Assembly (NCBI GenBank): GCA_025331435.1
Contig: JAIWNI010000003.1
Span: 1-64,000, forward strand
Origin: Choanephora cucurbitarum
Lineage: Eukaryota > Mucoromycota > Mucoromycetes > Mucorales > Choanephoraceae
DNA length: 64,000 nucleotides
Reading direction: 5' to 3'
Shown: piece by piece, positions 1-11,303 of the stretch
How the letters are laid out: every line of letters starts with the position of its first letter
Numbering within the stretch: the stretch's first letter is position 1
The notes under the pieces: generated by a model
The model's database searches: none
Told to the model about the DNA's origin: nothing
The model's input: only the letters and a program-made list of their open reading frames with translations
Program-made: the position numbers and the translations under genes

Positions 1-382
1 GGGCAACTGAAGTTCAAATGAAGTGGGAGTTAGAGTCACGAGAAAATAAAAGATGACTTTCTATTATTATTCTGTGCAAAAGATAATGTTCTTTATTTCT
101 TAAGGAAGTTCATATTTATATAATTTCTAACTATGATGAGGAAATTTCCAGAAGTTGGAATCGGGCTAACTAGTCTTCACTAGAAATTACTAGAGAACTC
201 AGGAAAGTACAGATTTAAGGACCGATCACTTTGCTACTCGCAACAGAACACACAATTTTTCTTGACACTCTTTTTCTCTTGCACTACTTCTTGTAACAAC
301 CTCGTTTGTCATCACTACTTCTGAACACCAGCACTTCAAGACCCTCACTACACCCAGACCAATGTTAGCTCCACCCGAAAAA

Positions 383-431
383 GTGGAGTAAACATGGAGC
401 AAACACAATGTTTACTCCATGTTTACTCCAC
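383..431. repeat. Near-perfect palindrome, 23-bp arms
   Basis: Arms 383-405 and 409-431 are reverse complements with one mismatch and a 3-nt loop. The unit is GTGGAGTAAACATGGAG and its inverse. The same GTGGAGTAAACAT recurs at 8021-8033 near the other candidate transposon end, which suggests a subterminal transposase-binding repeat. Confidence 0.85.
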
Positions 432-459
432 TGGAGTTTCCACAACGTTAGCTCCAACT

Positions 460-504
460 GGTACTAACATGGTTCTAACATAATGTTTGTACCATGTCAG
501 TTCC
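460..504. repeat. Imperfect palindrome, 22-bp arms
   Basis: Arms 460-481 and 483-504 pair with four mismatches, built on GGTACTAACATGG units. Together with the 383-431 palindrome and TGTTAGCTCCA at 363 it forms a cluster of degenerate 11-bp units (consensus near TGTTAGTWCCA) in both orientations. Confidence 0.7.
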
Positions 505-999
505 ATTCATAAAATGGTTCTAACTTTGAGATTTCTTCAAGTATTATGTATAGTCATTGGTCAAATTGACATTAAATTTTCAAATGCACCTTCGTGTAAT
601 TGGACCTTATACTCGCTTGTACCTCTTTATATTCCTTTACCATTCGCTTGATATTCAAATTCGTCATTATTATACATCTTTATCATTGGGCAGTTCATAG
701 GTAATTAAAGGCTTATAAATGTGGCTTTTATTCATTGAAAAAGTTTTCGCTTAAAAATAGCTTATTTGGGGTTATAATGGTAGGGGAAAATGCCCTGAAT
801 TGCAGGCTTAAAAACAGGGCATACAAAAAAAACCTGCCCTGCAAATAGGGCTTGTTTTGGTGCGCTTGCAGCGAAAATTACTATAGAAATACAGGCAATC
901 TTGTCTTGCAAATCAGGAACCTTTACAGATAGAAAGCAAAGCGTATTAGACCAAAAGAGACCTGAGTAACTAGAATAAAAAGAAACATTGTTAATTATC

Positions 1000-1467
1000 A
1001 ATTCAAATGAATGTTTCTAATTACTTACATTTACAGAAACAGCCAGTTTTGTGACAACAACGGCTTTAAAGATGAACAGGTCTACTGTTGAACTATAGAA
1101 TTTATTGTTAGTAAAGAGAAAAGAGAAGGCACACTTATCAATAACTTACCATGAGTGAGATTTGCTCAAGCCTACGAACAGTCGATCTAATGAGAGCGAT
1201 TAGAATATGAGTTGGATCAGATTGAATAAGAATTGTATAATATACTTACATGTACACCGTTGTACGAAAAGAACAGGTGCATCCGGAAGACGGTTTTGTG
1301 AGCCTAAATGTAAGACAAAATGTTAATTTGGTTGTTTACTACTTTAAATCAGACTTACCTTTATTGTAGAGTTAACCACATAATGAATTCATACAGAAGG
1401 ATCCTATAATATGTTTATGAGGGTGATGATCATTGAAATCTAAAGGATACTTACTGTGATGATCCAT
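1000..1467 (-). other. Cluster of intact minus-strand splice signals with no long open frame
   Basis: Five perfect GTAAGT donors occur on the minus strand (near 1454, 1358, 1248, 1149 and 1029). Most are followed about 50 nt later by a plausible TAG acceptor, giving short putative exons of about 13, 45, 54, 37 and 60 nt. An ATG lies at 1467. Exon 2 (GATCC... to ...AATAAAG) has stops in all three frames, so I cannot build a protein. Downstream, an open stretch at 1001-762 encodes a hydrophobic 79-aa peptide of unknown origin. Either a decayed multi-exon gene or a spliced non-coding transcript inside the transposon. Confidence 0.3.
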
Positions 1468-1726
1468 GACTAAAAAATAAAGAAGAACAAAAGAAAGAAA
1501 AATAGAAAAAAAAATTTTTTGTTTATTCTTAAATTAAAAATAGCTGGTATAAAATTTTATGTAGCGAAAGTTGACTCTATTGTAGCGTCAAAAAAACTTC
1601 CCCCCAAAAAAGGACGTCCTGAAAAAAAAAGTGTATTTAAACAAGATCAAATAACGCACTTTACTATTCTTTATCCTTTGCGATTATCACTATTTCTGTT
1701 TCTAACAATGTCTCCCGCTATTCCTG

Positions 1727-2711
1727 ATGTCCGAACCAGCGCCTACACGTCGTTTGAGAGATCCCTGTGGTTGCAAAAACGACGTTGCTCAACTCAAGGA
1801 GGATCTGATCAACTTGAAGCGTAAGTTAAACGCAGGCTCCAAGAACAAGAGAAAGAGCGAGCGAATTGGGCGCAACCCCATCATGTGTGTACGTAAATCA
1901 TTCCATATTACCTGTTATACAATCCTAATATCAATTCATGAAATAGAGAGCTATTGAAAGGGCCATTACCAAGGTTGGAGAAGACTCTGGTCTCTTCTTT
2001 GACCTTGAAAAGTCCCCTAAGCATGGCGACAACAATCTCTTGGTCTTTAATGAGATTTGTAAAAGTACTGTTGCTGATCTCGAGGAGAAGAGTGAAAGCA
2101 TTGACGAAGAAGGCCATCGTCAAGTGGATGCGCGCGTCCGTAACAAATTCAAGACTATGAAGCGGCACCGCAGATTCTTGGCCTTGCCCCAAGAGAATCA
2201 GGTTGAGAACAGGGCAAGCTCGGCCAGAGAAAGACGAAGAGCAAGAGTGAGTTAATACGGAATTTACATGAGAATCAAACTTACCGTTGCTTTTAATAAA
2301 ACTAGAAACTGGCTATCAGAAAGAGTATTTTCGAGTCAAGCAAGACCGAACGTTCGAGGGGTTATGGCACGCCCCAAGAATGTGAGGCTTGTCTTGACAT
2401 GGCCTACATGTCAGATGATGACGAGGTCGATCCCTTGTCTGTTGGGATCGAAGATCCTGAGGTGAAGAAGGCGTTTCGCGTCAATGTTCCTTCGTGGCGC
2501 TCTCAGTTGGTAAGTGTATATACGTGTTGAACTTCAATCGTGTTTACAATTCGTTTAGGTGTCAACGTTCTTTTGGAGTCTCGACAGGGCTCACACGGAG
2601 CAGACAAGAACTGCAAGAACAAAACGCGTTGGTGTGGTGTCTGCTGTCACGATTACAGAAGAGCAGCTTAATGCTCTTCCTTCTTGGGCTAAACGCTCTA
2701 GATCTACTTAA
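1727..2711 (+). CDS. Transposon-associated hypothetical protein (candidate TnpA-like partner), 272 aa
   Basis: Four exons, 1727-1888, 1947-2246, 2306-2509 and 2559-2711, join in frame with GT..AG introns of 48-59 nt. The protein begins MSEPAPTRRLRD, has a short Cys pair (PCGCKND), then a K/E-rich probable coiled coil, an Arg-rich patch (RERRRAR around residue 150), an acidic MSDDDEVD segment, and a C-terminal block with PSWRSQL and a WAKRS tail. I do not recognise a named domain. From memory, similar basic/acidic proteins with a PxWRS block recur in Mucoromycota and Basidiomycota next to transposases. It is convergent with the transposase gene, 269 bp away, and lies inside the candidate CACTA ends, so a DNA-binding accessory role is plausible but inferred. 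An upstream out-of-frame ATG at 1708 makes the start slightly uncertain. Confidence 0.7.
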
Positions 2712-2980
2712 ATAAAACGTTGCTAAAAAAACCTCTTGTTTTCTCTTTTTTTTTTCCTTACCTTCAATGAGTTCAGTCAATTGTAACAAAAGTGATTGAA
2801 TTGCTAAGGGTACGTATTGCATGCAAATGAACTCAAGAAAAATTTGTTGAATAATCGCCAAAAAAAATAAAAAGAAAGGAAAAGCAAAGAAAAGAAAAAT
2901 GGGGATTTTAAAAAAAATCAAGTTTAATCTTGAAAAAAAAAAATCAGGTCTAACAAACAAATAAAGAGAGGGAAAGAAGT

Positions 2981-5900
2981 CTAAGGAATAAGCTTTTGAG
3001 GCAAGTGCACTACGACATTGATGTTTTGGAGGTGGTTGGTCACTACAGCAGCAGGAGCAAAAAGGCTTGTCACAGGCAGGATTGATTCGACTGATTCGGG
3101 TTCAAAGGTGTTCTGTACCACTTGCATGAAGTTATGCTCTTGGAACTTGTCGAAGGCTATACTACATGTCTTGAACCACTTCACATAAGCGAAAGTGTGC
3201 ATGTTAACAAACTTGTCTTCGAAATCTTCATATACATCAACTTTGTGGCGAAAGAAAAATTGTATCTGACAACAACGGAACACAGATCTACCTCCAACAG
3301 AACAACGAACTAAAGCAAAAGAGCCTCTCTTGTTGACAGTACTTGAGGCTGCTGACTTATACTTGTTTCCCATCAAATTGATTTCCTTGAATCGCAAGAT
3401 ACAAGGAGAAACAGCAGTGGATTCAGTGGGACCAAAGCACATTCGTTCATCAATAAATGTTTCGTTGTACTTCTGCTGGTAGTATCCAAGAAGATACTGC
3501 ATTAACTGCTCGTCTGCTGTTACTTGCTTGCTGTTTATAGATGCTATAGTGCTTGGAGGCAGAAGCTCGTTGCCAACAGAAATACCTTGCTTTCCAAGTA
3601 ATTCTACGAACGTATTTGCATCGAACCTGATGCAAGCATCAAGGTATTCTTCGTTATCCATGTCTTTATCTATGCTGCTTGAACCAAGAAGATGTTGGCG
3701 GATTTTATCAGTAGACGATACGGACATACTTGGTGTTAGAGCATCGACGATCTCTTCACTGTGTACTTGCATTAAGAATTTATGCATGTAAGTTTTTTCT
3801 ACGCATCCTTTTCTGTTTGTCCTGATGCCTTTTATGTCTTGATTATAGCGTTCGAAATTAAATAACCAGTGATTTGGTGCTGCAGAATAATCCAAGATTG
3901 TCTCCTTGACATGCATGGCATAATGACAGTTGGCGGTAATCAAAGTCTTGTCGCCATAATCTGGTACAATCGACTTCAAGAACTTCTGCAGGTTTGAATG
4001 GGCTTCATCCAACTCAGCAACAGACAAACAAGGAGACAAAAGAACGCGAGCAGCAGAGACGAAAAGCATCCAATTCTTGTACTGTCTTGGTGACAGTTTA
4101 CCGTCAAGCAAATACGGTGACAGCACCAGCAACCAAGTGGCCCATTCATCAGCCTTCATGTTTGAAAAGCCATTTCCAACAGTCATTTTTCTTGCGATTG
4201 ATGAAATGGCATGGCTAGGAGGTAGCAAGAACTTCGTTTCTAACACCTTTTGCATTTCTTGCAGTACTTGCTTGGTGAATATGGGAGGCTTGGCGACACC
4301 GTTTACCACATATTTCGACGTCCAACATACCACCATTTTCTTCGTCAGCCCAAGGAGAAGATTGTGCATCACATCGATGGCTACATGTCGGATTGGATCA
4401 AAGTAGGGGAGGTCTAGAAGAACACTCCACCTAGTGCCATTTTTGTCTTCTAGTTCCTTTCTTCTTGCTTTGTTTGCTGCCTGTCTCCATACTTGCGCTT
4501 CTTCCCTATGTTCATCACACGTACGTCTAACCCAGTCTTCGTCATCGAAATCTGTAAAATCACGGGCGTGATTTCCCGTGCCAGACAACTCACCAAAACG
4601 CTTTTTGCACTTATGGCATGCATGGAAGGAGCTAAAAGAGGTGAAGCCGGCAACCTTTTTCTGGGCGGGCAGGTCCATAATACAAAGAGAAAGGGCTGCC
4701 TTGACTTTTTGTACGCCATTGTTTCTTGTCTTCATATCAATACCATTCATTAGCACCAAGAGATCGTCAACTAAGGGTTTGAGGTAATTGTTCATTTCAA
4801 AGGTACTAGGCTCGTTTGGTCCGTTGATCAAACAAACGAGAATAGTATTTGATCTGAGGTTGCGTACCTCACGGGGCAGGTTTTGTATGGTCATGTAAAC
4901 AGCACCAACACTGTAAGAGTCCTTATAACCTTGAAACCAATCACAATTCAAGGTGAACAAAAGGTTGAAATCGGACTCATCGACGAATGCCTTGGGATCA
5001 TCTTTCTTGACCTTAAAATCTTTCCAGACAAGACCATCGTAAATGTCGATCAGCTTGCCAGTAACAGTACGTCTACTTTTCCATTTCTTAATGTCATTAA
5101 CAAAAGTTTCACGCATTAAAAAACTTTTGAGTGTTTGGATTACAGAATTGTAAAAAAAAGAGCGAATAGGCAAAATGGTACCATATTGGTTTGTTTTAAG
5201 GATATCGGTCATACATGGCTGAGCATTGGGAAGAAGACCCTTTCCAAAACAAGTGACCTGGCGATGGAGAGCTTGCTTCTCTTGTTCAGTATTATATGGA
5301 TGCATTGAGTGACAAGTAGGACAGTTAGCGTACTCTCTAATACCATCATGACAGAAGACGGAGGAGTTACACCAAGCGTCAAAGGTGCATGCAGATGATG
5401 GAAAACTATAGGTTTCGTTGGTGGCGAGCAAAACCATGTTAAAGAACAGCATCATAGTTTCAGAGGCAGAATCTGAAAGTTGGTTTTTACGCATGAGAAC
5501 CAGAAGAGCGAACAAGAGGGATGCTACTGGTGACTTAGGTAGATGAACATTTTGAGCGGGATTCAAGAGAAATTCCATAGCTAAAAAGAAATTGTTTATC
5601 AGTATCCAAAATCCCAAAAACTACAAACACTTTGTCCTTACCTCTTTGCTCGGTTTCAAAGACATCAGCATCATTGTCTGAGCAAGCGCCAAAAGTCATG
5701 TCATCAGCTAATAGAAACAAGTGTTAGTAATTAGAAAACACATGCTATTATTTATGACTTACCATGATCAACACAATCAACTTCATCATTTACATCAACA
5801 GGAGATGGCTGTTGGCTAAGTTCAACTTCACCTAAACAAAATAAAATAAAGTTAATTCTATTTGCTTTCGACTTTATGTTTAGAATTAAATACTTACAGG

Positions 5901-6027
5901 TTTCCTTGATCTTCTTGCTCTTTTCAATTCGATCATGTTCTTGGTAGGTACGCTTGGTAAGAACATTGTAGCCTTGAGTGTTTTCCTTACACTCGGAACA
6001 ATAACAACGAACGTATTTGTCAGACAT
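2981..6027 (-). CDS. Tnp2-like (CACTA/Plavaka-type) DDE transposase, 954 aa, intact
   Basis: Four exons on the minus strand: 6027-5898, 5831-5763, 5707-5642 and 5580-2981, all with canonical splice sites and in frame. The N-terminus (MSDKYVRCYCSECK) is a small Cys motif, followed by a short acidic linker in exons 2-3, then CPTCHSMHPYN near residue 175. The catalytic core resembles Tnp2/Transposase_21 proteins: FTLNCDWFQGYK (candidate Asp near 302), LCIMDLPAQKKVAGF (Asp near 391) followed by a CHKC pair, and DPIRHVAIDVMHNLLLG (Asp near 491), the last being the best-conserved signature of the family. No stop or frameshift, so the element may be recently active. It would cut and join the CACTA-type ends. 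Family assignment rests on motif recognition. Confidence 0.88.
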
Positions 6028-8036
6028 AGTAATAAAGCAGAGGTAAATATGAAGGTGGATCAAGAAAGAGAAAAAAGAGAGAAGGATGCGATTAGTACGG
6101 GATCGATTCACTCTTTTATAATAATGACCTGTTAACGGTTTTTCCTTGATTCAAACTGAGTCACCTAGTAAAAAGTGAAGGTACCTTCCACGATAAGAAG
6201 GTACCATGAAGAATAGATGCGATTATTCCTTTATTGGATCAAATCGTGGATATACCCGGATGAATTGCTCATCATCTTTAAAAAAAAAGTATTTTAAGAA
6301 ACAATGACTGATCCTCAATTGGAAAGAGAGACAATAAGTATATTTAAGCTCCTTTATTGTTGTCTATTGTTCTTTGCACAAAGTGTCACAAAAACTGAAG
6401 ACATCCGATCATTAAGATAAAGAAGATGGGATTAAAACATATATGGCTAAACAATGGATTTTTTTATTTCTACTTTTGAATAAAAGATGGGCTTTGTTGC
6501 TGTTGTTATTATAGACTCTACTACCATTTCATTAACACACTTTTCTTAGTTTTTAGACCAAAACAAACAGCTTATTGTCAATTGATTTCATATTTATCAG
6601 CCTGTTTATACTTTGTTTTTTTAGCATAAAGTAAATTGCACGTATTTTTATAAGCGGAGATGTTGAGATTCAGCCAGAAAAAAAAATACAAGACGGAAAT
6701 AACCTCTATCTCAAAAAAAAATTTTTTTTTTACTTCTTTACTAAAATAAACCTTGACCCCCAACTCATTTGTCCCGTGAAAAGCAGATCAAACTCAACAG
6801 AGTACGGTAATCGTAACAGAAGAACTTTCTCAACTAGTTTACTAAACAGATTGACTTTATTCTAGCAGTTCGACTTCAAAAAGCAACTGGAGAGCAACAG
6901 AAAACGCGTTAACAGGAGCAACGTTAATCAACTTGGAATTCTACGGCATCACACTTCATCAATATCTTGGACGTGTTTATAAGGTTTCCTCAGTCAGTAA
7001 TGCGCTTGGCTTAACACAATGAACAGCTCATTTAACAGGTGAAAGTCGTCCAGCACTAGTATCTGACACAGCCAATTTGGTTTCTTGGACTGGAGAAGTG
7101 ATTTAAAGTGAACATGTCAATGTATTTAGCGTTAGGTAGTAGTTGGTTGTGTATGAAACACTTTGCGGATAAAAGGTAAGTACTTTTTGTGGTTTGTTTG
7201 TCATCTGTGCGGACAAGATGTACACATCGTTGCGGAAAGCGATCAGTGACAAGGAAGTTATTTGTTTTATTACGAATAAAGAAGAATAAGCTCTATGTTC
7301 AACTATATTTATTGTGTTTTCCTATGTTTGTACTGTATTGTAATCAACTTGTGTTTGGCTTTGATGATTTGGTATATGATAACAGCTTTACTTTAATGTT
7401 TATTATTAAATTGAATCACATTATAAGGGTGTGTTTCAACATCAACACTTACTTTCCTATGACTTGGTAGTTTTAAAAGTAGTAGCTCTTACATTTTTGT
7501 TGCCTATATTCTGTCTACGGGTTTCTTTCAAGTTACTTCTGTTCGTTAGCTTTCTTCTACTCATGATGTCTGCATCTCGTAACGATGAATGTTGAAATCT
7601 CACTCAATTTTAAAGCTTTCTTTTTTCTGTTTTTTTTTGGCATAACCTACAAACTTTTCTCGTCTAATATCTTTTAGTAGCAAACTCTGAAAAGCTCATG
7701 GTTTTTTTTCTATGACCATTTCTCTGTCAATTGCTTTCACTGACAAGTAAAAAAAAAATATGAAATTTCAAACTCCTCGGCCTGAAGCAAAAATCTGAAT
7801 TAGAAAAATTGAAAAAATATTTTTGAGAAGTGCTTAAAAAATTACTTTACAAAAAATCCATCAAGTACTCAAATCACCCAAAAAATACCCAAATTTGAAG
7901 CCTTTGTCAAACTGCTTCAAAATTAGCACATATGTAGAGGAGACCTAAGGGATTCATAATATTTAATCAGAATTTGAAAAGGATGATTTTTCGTAGAGAT
8001 ATCTGAGGTCAAATAAAAAAGTGGAGTAAACATAAT
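6028..8036. other. Transposon interior without an intact gene
   Basis: Promoter side of the transposase. A 12-bp palindrome GAAGGTACCTTC lies at 6177-6188, with GAAGGTACC repeated at 6197-6205. Around 6870-7100 one forward frame is open for about 60 codons (TGATLINLEFYGITLHQYLG) and then hits a stop, which looks like a decayed coding fragment of unknown identity. The rest is AT-rich with no supported gene. Confidence 0.4.
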
Positions 8037-8067
8037 GTTAGTACCATGGTTCGGACATGGTACTAAC
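8037..8067. repeat. Perfect palindrome near right transposon end
   Basis: 12-bp arms GTTAGTACCATG (8037-8048) and CATGGTACTAAC (8056-8067) with a 7-nt loop, preceded by GTGGAGTAAACAT at 8021. These are the same unit types as at 363-504. Confidence 0.85.
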
Positions 8068-8140
8068 ACTCATTGGCTGTAGTGACAGTCACGTGATTTG
8101 TTATACGATATGTTGTACATTGAAGTGCACAAAAATATGT

Positions 8141-8223
8141 GGAGAGATGGCCGAGTTGGTCTAAGGCGTCACGTTAAGGTCGTGATCTCTTCGGAGGCGT
8201 GGGTTCAAATCCCACTCTCTTCA
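8141..8223 (+). tRNA. tRNA-Leu (anticodon AAG)
   Basis: Folds as a class II tRNA: acceptor GGAGAGA/TCTCTTC, D-arm GCC...GGC, anticodon stem TCACG/CGTGA around loop TTAAGGT (anticodon AAG), long variable arm, T-arm GTGGG-TTCAAAT-CCCAC, discriminator A, and T-rich sequence downstream. No intron. An identical copy lies at 30989-31071. About 50 bp of 5' flank (CACGTGATT... to GTGCACAAAAATATGT) is conserved between the copies, so this flank probably belongs to the transcription unit. Confidence 0.95.
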
Positions 8224-9388
8224 CTCTTTTGGTTCATTAATAAAATGTTACATGTTGACATATATTTTTGCGACTGAAAGGTAAAAGTTTGATCAATTTA
8301 CATTTTGGCTATTGATACAACATGAGCTCTCATGTTCTACTCTAACAAACGAAAACAAAAAACTTACTTCTTCTTTGCTACAAGTTAAAATGTAAAAGCA
8401 AAACTTTGACAGGTCTAAAAGACAAAATGCTTCTTTATCAAATTCCCAAAAGGTTTACTTTCTTATGACTTTTTGATGGAGCTATTGAAGTCAGGTAAGA
8501 GTGACCCATATGTCTTGGTTTGTTTCTTTCTCGCTATTTATTCTCAATCCAATTCATCTTGAAGTGATTACCTTGACAAAAGAACATTTATATTATTGAT
8601 CGGCCGCACATAAGGTACAGGAACTGCAATGGTCCCCATTTCTTATACAGAAAGCTCAGGTACAAAATAGAATAACTTTTGCAAATTTAAAGCACTTGTC
8701 GCTCATTTTTTTGGTCACGGTAAACAGAAGTTTCTACATTACTCTTTTCAATCCCAATTACGAAAGGCGATTGATAATATTATCTGAAACGAAGAGTGCT
8801 TCGATCTTTGTAAAAGAATACCTCAAATAAGTGTACTAGGGAAAAGTATTTGAAAACCGATTAGTCGGTCTGCCTGTCATACACTTTAAGCTTGATACAC
8901 TGGTAAGGGTTGGATCTATTGTAGCACCTTGTTCTAAACCGTAATCAATTTCAAAGGGTAGCTGCAGTAGAGAGTAGGCATAGATAGGTTGAAGGCTCGA
9001 TTTATCAGATAAATCAAATGAACCACAAAAAGTAGTCTAATAAACTTGTCCTTTGTAAGTTTTGAGTAAAAAGAATGATCAATTATGCTTGTCACATTTT
9101 TGGTGGTCGATCTGTCACAGAGCCAGGTATGAGCAGACAATGCAAAACTTTATTAAAGGTGCTTTAAAGCAAGCTTATTTGACAGTTTTTCACTACAAAA
9201 AAGTGAAGACAACTCAGCTTCAACTTAATTTGCAGCCATCCTGAGTGGTTCGAAGGGAACTGTAGCTGATTTAGGTGTGGAACAACTAATCAGATACGCC
9301 CCTACTTGTGTTGTGAAATGTAACCAGAACTCTTCTTGCAAAATAACACTCATTGAAAAAAAGGTAGTGTTGGCATTTAATCGTTTAT
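8224..9388. other. Intergenic, no supported gene
   Basis: AT-rich spacer between tRNA-Leu and the 3' end of the TMBIM gene. The short open frames on both strands show no recognisable motifs or splice continuity. Confidence 0.6.
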
Positions 9389-10356
9389 TTAATTTCTTTG
9401 GCTTGCATTCAGTATCTGAAGAATACGAAGGAAAAGATTGATCATGTCCATGTAAAGGCTGGTTGAAGCCATAATATAATCTTCAGGTGAATGTCGGTTA
9501 AAGATCAGATAGGTGTCAAATATAATATAGCCTGAAAAGATGACTACACCAGCAATAGCAAGTGGCACATCCATACCAGGGAAAAAGGGCAAGAAAAGAC
9601 CCCCCATAATCAAAGTACAGGCACCGGCAAGAAGTCTATCGAATAATATTGTTACAAAACAAGTCATTCCGTCTATTACAGATAACAGCTTACATTGGCA
9701 TCATGCCACTAAAATCCCATTTAGATTGAAGCGTAAATAAGGTTAAACCAAAGAATACGCCGAGTGTCATAGCCAAGGCCTCCAAGACAATCATTTGATC
9801 ATAAAAGGATGTAATTGTGCCTACCATATGGCTTTCTAATAGTGTAAATAATGCAAGCAAATAGTAGTTAAGTGGTGTTGAGCGAGCCTTCCACATGAGT
9901 GCAAATAAAACTATCAGTGAGCCAAATGCCGATACAAGTATCATCCATGGGCTTTTTTTTTGATAAAGAAAAATAAATTAAAGAATGTTCTTTTTTCTCA
10001 TATAATAAGCTTTAGTATTACTTTGTTTGAACCCATTGCTTAATACCATCATTAAACATATACAGGCTTGAAACTAGACTGGTAGTCAATAGTTGAACAG
10101 TCAAGATAGAATAGACCTTTCTAACAAATTCTATATAAATAAAGATAAGGCGATAATCTGACTATATTTGCATAATTAACATACGCATTCTAATCTCAGT
10201 TGTACTATTGGCAACAGTCTGTTTAATCATGTCATCATGAACAAACACACCCTCTTCATCTTGTTGGAGAAATGGCCTACTAGACTCCGCCTCATAGGCT
10301 GGAGGAGCAAGTTCATATTGTTGTTCTGACAGGACTTTATTATTGTTCTTGGACAT
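9389..10356 (-). CDS. BXI1: BAX inhibitor-1/TMBIM family membrane protein, 261 aa
   Basis: Four exons: 10356-10185, 10130-10022, 9951-9694 and 9635-9389. The spliced protein has a hydrophilic N-terminal tail with PPAYE, the family start RMQFVRKVYSILTVQLLTT near residue 57, QTNPWMILVSAFGS, TLGVFFGLTLFTLQSKWDFS, and the C-terminal signature GYIIFDTYLI followed by SPEDYIMASTSLYMDMINLF. About seven membrane segments, the usual TMBIM length. These proteins sit in ER, Golgi or vacuole/mitochondrial membranes and leak Ca2+ to modulate cell death and the unfolded protein response. A tempting 21-nt intron at 9693 was rejected because only the longer intron ending TTCGATAG keeps the family sequence MMPILLAGA. 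Confidence 0.93.
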
Positions 10357-10494
10357 TAGCTTTCTTTAAAAAGAAAAAAAGACAGCAAAAAGGAGAAAAA
10401 GAGAGAGAGAAAGGAAACTGAATGAAATTGTAGGTTAAAAAGTCACATACATTTTTTCTTCTTTTTTTTTTTTTTTTTTAAATAAATATCCATT

Positions 10495-11191
10495 ATGCCA
10501 AAAGCAACTAGAAAGAGTGCCAGAAAGGCAGAGACACCTTTACGTCAAAGAAAATTTGCTGTTGCTGAGAAAGAAGTGCTTGAGCGCATTGTGACAGAAG
10601 GAGATCAGATCTCGGTAAATATGACATGGAAAAAGAAGATCGATCTATCCTAACTTGACTGTAGACTGTATCAGCCCAGTCAACTATGACAACAATCAAG
10701 AAAGACGACAAAAAGAAGAAACGGCATGAAAACTGGTTACAGAGTGAGTGAGAAGAGGTGATTCAACAGTAGATTGCGGATGACTCATGTATTCAATAGA
10801 ACTTGATCATGCTTATGCTGTCAAGAAAAAAATGCAAAAGAAGCAAAACAAGAGCAACAACTTGAAAGTTAATCTTGAAAACTTTAGCGATGCTCTAAAC
10901 GACATCCAAATTAAGCCCAAATCCTTGTTTGCTAGTCAAGCTACACACGGAAAGAAGTTGAAAGAGCCTACACAACAAGAACCAGCTATTCCATCTAACA
11001 AGATCAAATCAAAGAAAGCAAAAAAGCAAGCAGAGTAGGTTCTTTAATAGCTTATGTGTTCTATTATATCTCACACTTTCTGTAGGCTACAAGAAATCCT
11101 TCGTATGCAGAAAGTAATGCAACACGGTGCTTTTAAGCAGAACCCTTTAGACACAATCCGTCAACATGTACAAAATACCTTTTCTTCTTAA
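10495..11191 (+). CDS. SLX9: Ribosome biogenesis protein SLX9-like, 179 aa
   Basis: Four exons, 10495-10614, 10665-10743, 10800-11034 and 11086-11191, join in frame. The protein is very basic. It contains KKKKRHENWLQKLDHAY and the C-terminal block NPLDTIRQHVQNTFSS, matching the Slx9/FAM207 family ending (NP..IR.H..NT). Yeast Slx9 is a nucleolar factor needed for pre-rRNA processing in ITS1 and export of pre-40S particles. It is divergently placed from the TMBIM gene with about 140 bp between the starts, so the two may share a promoter region; a T-run of about 20 lies just upstream of the ATG. Confidence 0.85.
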
Positions 11192-11303
11192 TTTAGTCAT
11201 TTATTGTTTTTTTTATAAGATCTTGAATAAGAAAGTTTGTTTTTTTTCTTCTTCCTCTTTACTCTTCTTTTCTTGTTTTCTATATCTATCCACCTTATTA
11301 GTT

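Larger units (their letters stand above)
346..8084. mobile_element. Probable CACTA/EnSpm-type DNA transposon, about 7.7 kb
   Basis: Candidate element bounded by CACTACACCCA at 346-356 and its inverted counterpart (read inward CACTACAGCCA) at 8084-8074. In both ends the next motif inward is TGTTAGNNCCA (363-373; 8068-8058), followed by palindromes built from TGTTTACTCCAC-like units. Ends of the form CACTA...TAGTG with subterminal repeats are typical of CACTA elements, and the interior carries a Tnp2-like transposase gene plus a convergent partner gene. I see no clear 3-bp target duplication (left flank CCT, right flank ACA). The right end also shares ATTGGCT with the flank of the other tRNA-Leu copy, so that boundary is the weaker one. 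Boundaries are inference; the transposase is solid. Confidence 0.55.

Noticed and set aside
762..1001. 79-aa reverse frame with KVPDLQDKIACISIVIF
   Set aside because: May be transposon-derived, but no family could be named and no upstream exon joins in frame, so it is not called a gene.
7189..7470. 93-aa forward frame
   Set aside because: Low-complexity hydrophobic translation, no motif and no splice partners.
9672..9693. 21-nt GTAAGC...AATAG intron in the TMBIM gene
   Set aside because: Too short and leaves the wrong frame. The longer intron to 9636 restores the conserved sequence.
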